From Nitzschia sp. DOCU1 (Eukaryota > Bacillariophyta > Bacillariophyceae > Bacillariales > Bacillariaceae): a DNA stretch of 64,000 bases. Location: positions 372,001-436,000 of the forward strand of contig OX595987.1 in assembly GCA_951394045.1 (NCBI GenBank), in the 5' to 3' direction. The translations under genes and the position numbers were made by a program. Of this stretch, positions 1-9,061 are shown one piece after another; position 1 is the stretch's first letter; every line of letters starts with the position of its first letter. Below the pieces are notes generated by a model, which made no database searches, was not told the DNA's origin, and was given only the letters and a program-made list of their open reading frames with translations.

Positions 1-648
1 TGGACAATATAACTTGCCGGGTATTGAAACATTACAAAAGCATGGATACTCGGTGGGTGGACCACATTGTGTGTTGTACAATTCTCCGTAGGATTCTCCG
101 TCTTGAAACACATCGGTCGTCCCGTCGGCCCACTCCAAAACACAAACATTCTCAGTGGGAGAGGAAGGTGGTGGTGCCGATGAAGGTGGATTATTTTCGT
201 CAGCGGGAAAGCATACTGACTGGGGATTGCCATCGAGATCTCGTCGACAGCTGCATTCCTCCTGGTCGCCAGTTAACGTGACGACGCTCACCGTGGGGCC
301 GTCGACGACAGCGCAAATAATTCCTTCTTCATTTTCCTGGGTAGCGATACCACAATATGGGCAATCAATCGGGGGTGTCGCACCTGGATTACAAAAGCAT
401 GGAAATTCTGCTGCTGGTCCACACCGGGTTGTAAACTGGTCACCGAGCGCTTGCCCGGCCTGAAAGATCTGACCGCCCAAAGTACAAGTTGTTTCTTGTG
501 CCTGAATCAATTGAATAGACAAGAAACAGATGATAATCAAGGCTGCGACCCGCCCGCTGTATTGATCGGACTGCAGAGCTCGACTTCGTTTTCTCAGTCG
601 ACGCGTTGAGACGCCGGCGCCGTAAATTTTCTCATCGTTCGTGAACAT
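1..648 (-). CDS. Cys-rich secreted/membrane protein with repeated modules (C-terminus beyond window)
   Basis: An open frame starts at ATG 648 and runs without a stop to the left edge, giving at least 216 residues. Residues 1-33 are basic. A hydrophobic stretch at about 34-48 follows and ends in a plausible signal-peptidase site (QA|QE at 50/51), so the product is secreted or is a type II membrane protein. Two similar Cys-rich modules follow, at about 55-147 and 169 onward. Both contain the core CGP-x2-E-[FY]-PCFCN, and a Pro/Ser linker (about 154-165) separates them. The even spacing of cysteines suggests disulfide-bonded extracellular modules. I do not recognise a named domain, and no function is assigned. 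The 3' part is missing, so the number of modules is unknown. The 8-bp duplication flanking the downstream repeat array lies about 210 bp upstream of this start. Confidence 0.72.
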   Translation of the reverse strand, partial: MFTNDEKIYGAGVSTRRLRKRSRALQSDQYSGRVAALIIICFLSIQLIQAQETTCTLGGQIFQAGQALGDQFTTRCGPAAEFPCFCNPGATPPIDCPYCGIATQENEEGIICAVVDGPTVSVVTLTGDQEECSCRRDLDGNPQSVCFPADENNPPSSAPPPSSPTENVCVLEWADGTTDVFQDGESYGELYNTQCGPPTEYPCFCNVSIPGKLYCP

Positions 649-861
649 TTTAGGGCCGATTCTGGCGCTCTCGTCTTACTTTAACAATAGCTTATATGGT
701 TACGCCACAACGAGTCAAAAAATCAGCAACTGTATTTCTTGTTCGATGTTACCTGATCTCTTGGCATGGATCGTTTGCTTTGTCTTGAAAATGACAGTTG
801 TGGTTCCGCGTTTCTTTATGGTCTTGGTTGCTGTCTTCTCGTCATGTCGTCGTCGTTCATC
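649..861. other. Upstream region of the Cys-rich gene
   Basis: This is the short spacer between the ATG of the minus-strand Cys-rich gene and the repeat array. It should hold that gene's promoter. I see no clear TATA box or other defined site. The array's left flanking duplication begins at 862. Confidence 0.4.
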
Positions 862-869
862 CACTCGGA

Positions 870-2195
870 GGCAACCCTATCATGTATAGGAACATTTTAG
901 TGTGTCGCAGTGCGACATATTGTATATGCCTCTATTTAGTGTTTACCCTGATTCGATTGGCTCTATTTTAGTGTTTCCGCTAATATTATTGGCTGCTTTT
1001 TAGTGGAGCAATGCTATTGGCTGCTTTCTAGTGGAGCGCATACCGCGCGATTCCCCTCAAATTTGTTGGACGAAGGCTTGCTATGGGGGGTGGTCTCTGT
1101 AGCTTTTACTTCTGAGACAGTCACACTTTGCTGCTTGGAATGAATCATAGCTACTCTTCCCTGCTTTTACATACTAGCAGGTGGAAAATTAGCAGTAGCT
1201 CAAGTAATAATAGCTATTATACTGCTACTACTAGCTTCTTCTACTACTAGTAGTAGTCGCTTACTTCTTATCCTGGATGTCCTGATGCTGGTGGTGCAGT
1301 GGTCTTGGGAGCGCTGGGCGGTGAGAGGAGGAGGACAGCGAAGACAAAGCGGATGGAGGACGACCAAACATGGACTAGTGCTGGTGCTACCTCATAGTAC
1401 AACCCCTGCTGGGCTACTCCTTTGACTAGCTAAGTGCACCAGCAGCACTCGTCCTGGCTAGTACTACTACTACTTACTAGTACGTCTACTAAAGCAGCAA
1501 AAAGTGTGTGCTATCCATTTAGCAGCTAACTGGATGATTGGAGAGGAACCATCTTGCCAAATTGCCGAAGCGATAACGGCTACCTGGAAGAAAGGCAGCT
1601 GAGGAGTCTCACGACTCATACTAGGACTTTTTCACCCATCAGGAATCATCAGCGAGATGATGAAACCATAGTACAAAGGTAAGTAGTACTACTATTAAAG
1701 CAGCAAAAAGTGCGCACTATCCATTTAGCAGCTACCTGGACGATTGGAGAGGAACAATCTCGCCAAATAGTATCATGTTTTTCTCGCTGTTGGTGTTGTT
1801 GTTGTAGCACTAGTCGAATGGCAGCCTACTGTAGCTACTTCAGTACTAACTACTGCCACCTTTAGTGCATCATCCTACTACCTGCGGGGCGGTGGCGCTC
1901 ATAGGCACTAGTAGTAGTACTAACAGCAGGCCGCCCCCGACGACGTCCTCACCACTATGACTTCTGCTGGTGCCTGTATTACTACTAGCAGCTCGTCTCA
2001 GCAGCTAGCCACTACTACCACTAATACCAGGTGTCTGGTGAGCTGTGCTGGTACTATTGCTAGCTGTCCCTATGAACCTATCTGCTGTATCGTACTATAG
2101 TTTGGCAGCCTTCGGCGCACCTGCGGTGCACCGCCCTCCCCCTTTCTCCACCCCTAAAATTTTATTATAAAGTTCCTATACACCAAAAAATTGCC
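870..2195. repeat. Repeat unit 1
   Basis: This is the first 1326-bp unit. It begins with GGCAA and a perfect 11-bp terminal inverted core (TGTATAGGAAC at 883-893, reverse complement at 2172-2182). It contains a hairpin GTCGC-AGT-GCGAC near 905, two 23-bp CCAAT-containing direct repeats at 987 and 1015, many short CTA/TAG trinucleotide runs, and a 72-bp direct repeat pair at 1491-1562 and 1697-1768. Confidence 0.8.
1491..1768. repeat. 72-bp imperfect direct repeat pair inside the unit
   Basis: Segments 1491-1562 and 1697-1768 begin AAAGCAGCAAAAAGTG and end GCCAAAT, and match at about 65 of 72 positions. The pair recurs at the same offsets in units 2 and 3 (add 1332 and 2664). They may be old internal duplications or binding sites for an element-encoded protein; function is unknown. 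Confidence 0.75.
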
Positions 2196-2201
2196 CTCGG
2201 A

Positions 2202-3527
2202 GGCAACCCTATCATGTATAGGAACATTTTAGTGTGTCGCAGTGCGACATATTGTATATGCCTCTATTTAGTGTTTACCCTGATTCGATTGGCTCTATTT
2301 TAGTGTTTCCGCTAATATTATTGGCTGCTTTTTAGTGGAGCAATGCTATTGGCTGCTTTCTAGTGGAGCGCATACCGCGCGATTCCCCTCAAATTTGTTG
2401 GACGAAGGCTTGCTATGGGGGGTGGTCTCTGTAGCTTTTACTTCTGAGACAGTCACACTTTGCTGCTTGGAATGAATCATAGCTACTCTTCCCTGCTTTT
2501 ACATACTAGCAGGTGGAAAATTAGCAGTAGCTCAAGTAATAATAGCTATTATACTGCTACTACTAGCTTCTTCTACTACTAGTAGTAGTCGCTTACTTCT
2601 TATCCTGGATGTCCTGATGCTGGTGGTGCAGTGGTCTTGGGAGCGCTGGGCGGTGAGAGGAGGAGGACAGCGAAGACAAAGCGGATGGAGGACGACCAAA
2701 CATGGACTAGTGCTGGTGCTACCTCATAGTACAACCCCTGCTGGGCTACTCCTTTGACTAGCTAAGTGCACCAGCAGCACTCGTCCTGGCTAGTACTACT
2801 ACTACTTACTAGTACGTCTACTAAAGCAGCAAAAAGTGTGTGCTATCCATTTAGCAGCTAACTGGATGATTGGAGAGGAACCATCTTGCCAAATTGCCGA
2901 AGCGATAACGGCTACCTGGAAGAAAGGCAGCTGAGGAGTCTCACGACTCATACTAGGACTTTTTCACCCATCAGGAATCATCAGCGAGATGATGAAACCA
3001 TAGTACAAAGGTAAGTAGTACTACTATTAAAGCAGCAAAAAGTGCGCACTATCCATTTAGCAGCTACCTGGACGATTGGAGAGGAACAATCTCGCCAAAT
3101 AGTATCATGTTTTTCTCGCTGTTGGTGTTGTTGTTGTAGCACTAGTCGAATGGCAGCCTACTGTAGCTACTTCAGTACTAACTACTGCCACCTTTAGTGC
3201 ATCATCCTACTACCTGCGGGGCGGTGGCGCTCATAGGCACTAGTAGTAGTACTAACAGCAGGCCGCCCCCGACGACGTCCTCACCACTATGACTTCTGCT
3301 GGTGCCTGTATTACTACTAGCAGCTCGTCTCAGCAGCTAGCCACTACTACCACTAATACCAGGTGTCTGGTGAGCTGTGCTGGTACTATTGCTAGCTGTC
3401 CCTATGAACCTATCTGCTGTATCGTACTATAGTTTGGCAGCCTTCGGCGCACCTGCGGTGCACCGCCCTCCCCCTTTCTCCACCCCTAAAATTTTATTAT
3501 AAAGTTCCTATACACCAAAAAATTGCC
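2202..3527. repeat. Repeat unit 2
   Basis: This is the second 1326-bp unit. I found no difference from unit 1 when the rows were compared, and the period is exactly 1332 bp including the 6-bp CTCGGA linker. Confidence 0.8.
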
Positions 3528-3533
3528 CTCGGA

Positions 3534-4857
3534 GGCAACCCTATCATGTATAGGAACATTTTAGTGTGTCGCAGTGCGACATATTGTATATGCCTCTATT
3601 TAGTGTTTACCCTGATTCGATTGGCTCTATTTTAGTGTTTCCGCTAATATTATTGGCTGCTTTTTAGTGGAGCAATGCTATTGGCTGCTTTCTAGTGGAG
3701 CGCATACCGCGCGATTCCCCTCAAATTTGTTGGACGAAGGCTTGCTATGGGGGGTGGTCTCTGTAGCTTTTACTTCTGAGACAGTCACACTTTGCTGCTT
3801 GGAATGAATCATAGCTACTCTTCCCTGCTTTTACATACTAGCAGGTGGAAAATTAGCAGTAGCTCAAGTAATAATAGCTATTATACTGCTACTACTAGCT
3901 TCTTCTACTACTAGTAGTAGTCGCTTACTTCTTATCCTGGATGTCCTGATGCTGGTGGTGCAGTGGTCTTGGGAGCGCTGGGCGGTGAGAGGAGGAGGAC
4001 AGCGAAGACAAAGCGGATGGAGGACGACCAAACATGGACTAGTGCTGGTGCTACCTCATAGTACAACCCCTGCTGGGCTACTCCTTTGACTAGCTAAGTG
4101 CACCAGCAGCACTCGTCCTGGCTAGTACTACTACTACTTACTAGTACGTCTACTAAAGCAGCAAAAAGTGTGTGCTATCCATTTAGCAGCTAACTGGATG
4201 ATTGGAGAGGAACCATCTTGCCAAATTGCCGAAGCGATAACGGCTACCTGGAAGAAAGGCAGCTGAGGAGTCTCACGACTCATACTAGGACTTTTTCACC
4301 CATCAGGAATCATCAGCGAGATGATGAAACCATAGTACAAAGGTAAGTAGTACTACTATTAAAGCAGCAAAAAGTGCGCACTATCCATTTAGCAGCTACC
4401 TGGACGATTGGAGAGGAACAATCTCGCCAAATAGTATCATGTTTTTCTCGCTGTTGGTGTTGTTGTTGTAGCACTAGTCGAATGGCAGCCTACTGTAGCT
4501 ACTTCAGTACTAACTACTGCCACCTTTAGTGCATCATCCTACTACCTGCGGGGCGGTGGCGCTCATAGGCACTAGTAGTAGTACTAACAGCAGGCCGCCC
4601 CCGACGACGTCCTCACCACTATGACTTCTGCTGGTGCCTGTATTACTACTAGCAGCTCGTCTCAGCAGCTAGCCACTACTACCACTAATACCAGGTGTCT
4701 GGTGAGCTGTGCTGGTACTATTGCTAGCTGTCCCTATGAACCTATCTGCTGTATCGTACTATAGTTTGGCAGCCTTCGGCGCACCTGCGGTGCACCGCCC
4801 TCCCCCTTTCTCCACCCCTAAAATTTTATTATAAAGTTCCTATACCAAAAAATTGCC
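3534..4857. repeat. Repeat unit 3 (2 bp shorter at its right end)
   Basis: This third unit matches the others except near its right terminus, where CTATACACC of units 1 and 2 is CTATACC. That makes the unit 1324 bp. It is followed by the full CACTCGGA flank rather than the shortened CTCGGA seen between units. Confidence 0.8.
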
Positions 4858-4865
4858 CACTCGGA

Positions 4866-5494
4866 AGTGAAGTTTGGCGGGACACGCAGGGATGACGATG
4901 ACGTCATATGCAGTCGTACGGGACGCGTGTGTCGTGCGCGACGGCGCACCGCCGGCATCGAAGTAGTCGCACGAGCGGCTATCGACGCAACAAGCTTTTT
5001 ACGGAAAGATGTAAGCGTTATACGTAGCCAAAAACTTGGCTTTAAAGTAAGTTATTTGATAAACTCTTCATCCCATAAGTTACTTTGATAGTATGGTGTT
5101 GCGGGTGCGAAGTTCTAATTTATTTAGCATTCTCTATCATGTCGTTATTTATGAAGATTCGGTAAGATTTCCTGCTTATATCTTTCCGTAAACTACGGTA
5201 GTTTTGAAAGTTGGTAGTGGAGATGAAACTGACAGAGAAACCCCATTCAACAGGGCTCCGTACTACGAAAGAGCTATTGGTAGATCAGATGCATGAATAG
5301 TTGAATCGGTCACCGCCCGGCAAAAGGTCTGGCGGCTATCGGGAAGAGTAATGCCAGTCCGCCACCTTCGCTACTAAACGACGGTGCCACTACTACTGGC
5401 TTTGACGGCGGGGAAGCTAACATGTTCACTAATGATTGTTTGACTGTACTTCCGATGATTTTTATTTATTTGTGAGTGACCATCCATGTAGCTT
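4866..5494. other. Region right of the array without a supported gene
   Basis: The only longer frame (4867-5088, 73 codons) has no recognisable domain and biased Arg/Asp composition next to the repeat, so I do not call it a gene. The right part (5374-5494) is the 3' flank of the minus-strand SR/K-rich gene. No RNA gene is seen. Confidence 0.4.
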
Positions 5495-8323
5495 CTAACT
5501 ATATTTGTCGTTGTGTCCCCCAGAGCTACAAGATGATCCATCGTAGGACTCGGCTTCTTCCAAATTCTCCATCCAAGATTCTTGATGTGGCACCAGGCGC
5601 ATTTTGTTTTTACTTCTTCGAGACCCACCCCTTGAACTAAAGACACTGCGAAAACTCGTATAAGTCGAAGTAGTATCTGGAGGATAATTACCCCGACTTG
5701 ACACCGGAGCCGTATCACGGTTCCCATTGTCCTCGCATTCTGACATGGAAAAAGTTAACATCGAAGTTGAATCATTCGTATGTAACAACAGTTCGGGATC
5801 GGCCACTGAAACTTCTTGGCCATGATCGCTAGGAGCGAGGATTTGCACTGAGGATCCATCAAATGAGATTTGAGCAACGACTTGGGCAGCAGCGTCGGAA
5901 ACAGCGGTTTTGTCCTTGTCCTGCGGAGATGATGTGGGCTTCTTCGTGGCGATCAAACTACCCTTCATCTCGCCAAGTCGGCGCAATGAAGAGGTCGACA
6001 CTGGCCATGACGGGGATTTAGTTGGGGCTGGAGGCGTTTGCCTCATACTCTCAAATGCATTGCCTGAGCCTTCGTTGCTCGTATCCAGAATGCTGCTTTC
6101 CCCGAAAGAGGAATCGTCATTCGACTTCTCTTTCTCCTGTGGGGGAGTAGGCGAAGATTGGGCCTTGGCTGCCGTTTGTTGGGCTGCCGAACTCTTTCTT
6201 CTAATCAATCTCTGAAACACGGATGCATTCTCTGTCGGATCTTCTTGATGGCTCTTTGTATCCTTCTGTGAGTTTTTAACCTTCAGTGCTTCGTCAGATT
6301 CAATCTTTTCTGAAGACTCCTGTGTCTTGCGCAACGGAGTTTTTTGAGCTACCCTGTCTTCCTTCTCTGGCTTGATTGGGCGACCGACGACTTCAGACTT
6401 TGGATCTTCTTTTCTGGGGAAGTTACTAGTCGGATCTTCGCGCGATGGTGGTGATTTTGATTTGACCTCGGGCGATGGTTTGAGCTGTTTGCGCATTCTA
6501 TTCACGATGTTATGCACCGTTGTAGACGGTTTTGCATCTGGACTTCGGTCAGGTTTCTTTGGCTTGTCAGCACCCTTCTTCCCCGCCGTACCGAATGGTG
6601 ATAACCTGCCAGTTTTCTTCACAGTCTCTGCTTTTTTCGGGGCAGCATATTTCTTCGTCTTTTTAGGTAAATTCATACCAAAATCTTCGAGAAGGGCTTT
6701 TCGTGGAGCCGCGGGTTGCTTCTTGGGGATTTCGGCAGCAGCAGCCTTCGTGGGCTTTTGTTGCACTTTGCTGTCGGCAAATTTTGAACGAGCAGCAAGA
6801 AACCGTTGTTTAGCGGAACCTATCGAATCGCATGATTCTTCCTTTCCATTGTGTGGATTTGGAATCGATGCCTCCGGCTCCTTCTCACGAGACACTTGCT
6901 CACTGTACTTGCTCTTAACCAGCGTTGGTTCTGAGTCAAACACTTTAACATCTTCCTGCCGACGTGAAGCACTATTGCTTCGTGCCCGGGGACGCGATTC
7001 TGGAACATCGTCCTTTTGATGCTGAGAGGATGACTTGACAGAAGAGCTTCGCATCCTCTTAACTTCCTGAGTTGACACCTCTGGCTCGTTGGAGCGTTGA
7101 CGACACGATGAAGCACTATGACTTCGTGCTCGGGAACGCGTTTCCGAAGAATTATCTTGAGAGGACGACTTGACAGAAGAGTTCCGCTTGCTCTCAGAAG
7201 CGTCTGGCTTGGTCGTCGCCGCCGAAGACTTTCTCGATGTTGAACTTTTCCGTCCCGCATGTTTTGGACTGTTGGAATCTTGTCGTTGAGATGAAGTAGC
7301 GCGGTCTTCTTTTGCTTTTCCTTCTGGAGTTTCACTTATATCCAGCTTGCCTACCTTCTTGTCGACCACGATGGTCTTCACTGGAGGTTCTTTCTTGGGA
7401 GGTTCTTTACCAATCTTCCTTGCACCATCTCGGTTATTTCGAGACTTGCTCCTGCTCTTGGACTCCGAACGCTTTTGAGACTTACTGCGACTCCTAGATT
7501 TGCTGCTTCTGTTGTTTGAGCTGGAACGAGGTTCGTCGTCTAAAGCGGGAGCCAGAGATTCCCTAGTCTTCGATCGCCCGCGGCTCTGTTGCTTGGCCAC
7601 CATTGCAGCAGGTTTGGGGGGTTTCTTCTTCCAGGAGAAGATACCCTTTGAGCGGGAACTTTTAGCCGGTGCCAAGTTCTTCTTCTTGACTGGGCCGCTC
7701 GATTTTGATCTCGTTTGCACTTCGCGAGAACGCCCGCGGGTAGTAGTGACTGCTTGTTTGCGAACTTGCTTTGGCTTCTGGCCGACGGTTCGTTCTTCTT
7801 CCACCTTCAACGAATCTTGCGTTTGCTTTGAATGTTGTTTCTCACTATTCTCGTCCAGTTTCTTGGATAGAGCTTTGATATTGCGGCTGGGGGGAGGAGA
7901 ATGATTTCGTGCCTTTTGACGCAACTCTTGAACAGAGGGGAAGCGACTAGTTTGGCTCTTTGAAGTTGATATTTTGGGTGAATGAGATCTGTGCCTTTTA
8001 TGTTCGGGTACTTCATCTCGGGCTTCGTCTTCTTCTCCTCGCGAAGATGCTACGCTTCTTCTTGTTGGTGCAGCTCCTCCGCGGACCGAAACCTCACGAA
8101 CATCTTCCCGCTCTTCTTCGTAGTCGTCATCGTTTCTGGCAGCTACAGTGTTCCTGGCTCGATTTGACCTCCTAAGAGCCTTCGTTTGTGAAATCGGGCC
8201 AATATCTGTGTGTCCGGCATCGACATGTTTATATATGTAATCATTCAAAGCCCCAAACACACCTTCTACGCCATCGATCAACAAGTTACCGACTTCCGCC
8301 GGCGCAAGCCCTCCTTTGACCAT
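5495..8323 (-). CDS. Large SR/Lys-rich intrinsically disordered protein
   Basis: This single open frame encodes 942 residues from ATG 8323. The first ~45 residues are mildly hydrophobic and look like a short structured or docking segment. Nearly all the rest is low-complexity and charged, rich in Ser, Lys, Arg, Pro and Glu, with dense RS/SR and KS dipeptides at about 230-480. A duplicated block contains the motif SSVKSSSQ followed by R-[SP]-RARS-[HN]-SAS. Such composition is typical of nuclear speckle, splicing-associated or chromatin proteins, but no RRM or other RNA-binding fold is visible, so the function is only suggested. The C-terminal ~45 residues (around MRLVPHQESW) are less repetitive and could be a conserved tail. 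The upstream neighbour, aspartase, is divergently transcribed across a 738-bp spacer. The frame is long and unbroken, so it is very likely real. Confidence 0.75.
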   Translation of the reverse strand: MVKGGLAPAEVGNLLIDGVEGVFGALNDYIYKHVDAGHTDIGPISQTKALRRSNRARNTVAARNDDDYEEEREDVREVSVRGGAAPTRRSVASSRGEEDEARDEVPEHKRHRSHSPKISTSKSQTSRFPSVQELRQKARNHSPPPSRNIKALSKKLDENSEKQHSKQTQDSLKVEEERTVGQKPKQVRKQAVTTTRGRSREVQTRSKSSGPVKKKNLAPAKSSRSKGIFSWKKKPPKPAAMVAKQQSRGRSKTRESLAPALDDEPRSSSNNRSSKSRSRSKSQKRSESKSRSKSRNNRDGARKIGKEPPKKEPPVKTIVVDKKVGKLDISETPEGKAKEDRATSSQRQDSNSPKHAGRKSSTSRKSSAATTKPDASESKRNSSVKSSSQDNSSETRSRARSHSASSCRQRSNEPEVSTQEVKRMRSSSVKSSSQHQKDDVPESRPRARSNSASRRQEDVKVFDSEPTLVKSKYSEQVSREKEPEASIPNPHNGKEESCDSIGSAKQRFLAARSKFADSKVQQKPTKAAAAEIPKKQPAAPRKALLEDFGMNLPKKTKKYAAPKKAETVKKTGRLSPFGTAGKKGADKPKKPDRSPDAKPSTTVHNIVNRMRKQLKPSPEVKSKSPPSREDPTSNFPRKEDPKSEVVGRPIKPEKEDRVAQKTPLRKTQESSEKIESDEALKVKNSQKDTKSHQEDPTENASVFQRLIRRKSSAAQQTAAKAQSSPTPPQEKEKSNDDSSFGESSILDTSNEGSGNAFESMRQTPPAPTKSPSWPVSTSSLRRLGEMKGSLIATKKPTSSPQDKDKTAVSDAAAQVVAQISFDGSSVQILAPSDHGQEVSVADPELLLHTNDSTSMLTFSMSECEDNGNRDTAPVSSRGNYPPDTTSTYTSFRSVFSSRGGSRRSKNKMRLVPHQESWMENLEEAESYDGSSCSSGGHNDKYS

Positions 8324-9061
8324 GGTCGATAATGAAGGTCAATGGTGCTATACGAGCAATGCAACTGCAGGGTATTGATAGAACAGTTGTTGCAATATGT
8401 TGCTGCTGTGACCTGTTTGCTCTTGGTAGGAGAAAGTCAAGTGGCTGCTAACAGAGGAGCCAAGGGCACTCGCTTCTTGTTGCCAAATCTCCAAGGATGC
8501 TTCCACAAAATGTGACCAAGATTTTCTCATTACGTAAAGATCGTCGATTATATCAATATACATGGATGATTAATCATATCGTGTCACTCCTCATGATTAC
8601 TTAGGTGCGAGCGAACGAGTGGCGAGCGAAAAGGTTCACATAGAGAGGATTCGTGGCCTACGTAATTTCATGGATACAGTCAGTCATTAGGTACCGGTAT
8701 GGCTCCGACCCCCAATAGAGAAGGCGCCAAGTCGTGAGGAAGTCGGAGAAGAGACTTGTGAGATCGCACACGATTTCCGGTGTCAAAGTCGGTAAATGCG
8801 ATTTTTTTGCAGACACTCTGCTATTGGCTATTACGTCCCGTGAGCCAATGAAACGAGAAACCGGCGATGTGAAGCTGGTATCCAACGGGCCACTCGAGGT
8901 CCATCTTGGCTGTTCCCTACTTCGGAGTTGATTGACGAGAAGCGCAAAGCCTTCTTTATTCTTCCTCATAATCCCCCCAGGCAGACTTTGTTGAAAGCAA
9001 CGCCTTAAAACAACAAGAAAATAACCAAAGATTCAGTAACAGAATAATAACACTTCACACA
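8324..9061. promoter_or_regulatory. Divergent promoter region between SR/K-rich gene and aspartase
   Basis: This spacer lies between two divergent starts. It contains facing CCAAT elements: ATTGGCT at 8823-8829 and AGCCAAT at 8843-8849, with TTACGTCC between them. That arrangement forms an inverted repeat about 210 bp upstream of the aspartase ATG. The 5' leader just before the ATG is A-rich. Small frames here lack coding features. Regulatory use is inferred from position and motif only. Confidence 0.4.

Larger units (their letters stand above)
862..4865. mobile_element. Triplicated 1.3-kb non-coding transposon-like element with 8-bp flanking duplication
   Basis: Three head-to-tail units lie at 870-2195, 2202-3527 and 3534-4857 (1326, 1326 and 1324 bp). 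The first two look identical by eye and no long ORF is present. Each unit starts GGCAA and ends TTGCC. TGTATAGGAAC lies 8 bp inside the left end and its exact reverse complement 8 bp inside the right end, so the termini are imperfect inverted repeats of about 24 bp. The array is flanked by CACTCGGA at 862-869 and at 4858-4865, as expected of an 8-bp target-site duplication. Units are separated only by the 6-bp CTCGGA. An 8-bp duplication fits hAT-, P- or Merlin-like cut-and-paste elements, but no transposase is present, so it would be non-autonomous and its superfamily is open. Identical tandem copies could also include assembly duplication. Confidence 0.75.

Noticed and set aside
1190..2110. 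Trinucleotide TAC/TAG clusters as a CRISPR- or microsatellite-type array
   Set aside because: The triplets are irregular and embedded in a unique 1.3-kb unit; there is no regular repeat-spacer pattern.
883..4848. Interpretation of the array as tandem LTRs (TG...CA ends)
   Set aside because: Units do begin TG and end CA at the inner cores, but the inverted termini continue outward to GGCAA/TTGCC, duplications of 8 bp sit outside these, and no retroelement gene or primer-binding site lies between units.
4867..5088. 73-codon plus-strand frame beside the repeat array
   Set aside because: No domain, skewed Arg/Asp composition, begins directly at the flanking duplication; no support as a gene.
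6372..7019. 215-codon plus-strand frame inside the SR/K-rich gene
   Set aside because: It is antisense to a long low-complexity coding frame; Ser/Phe/Gly-rich composition is what the reverse strand of SR/K-rich codons gives.
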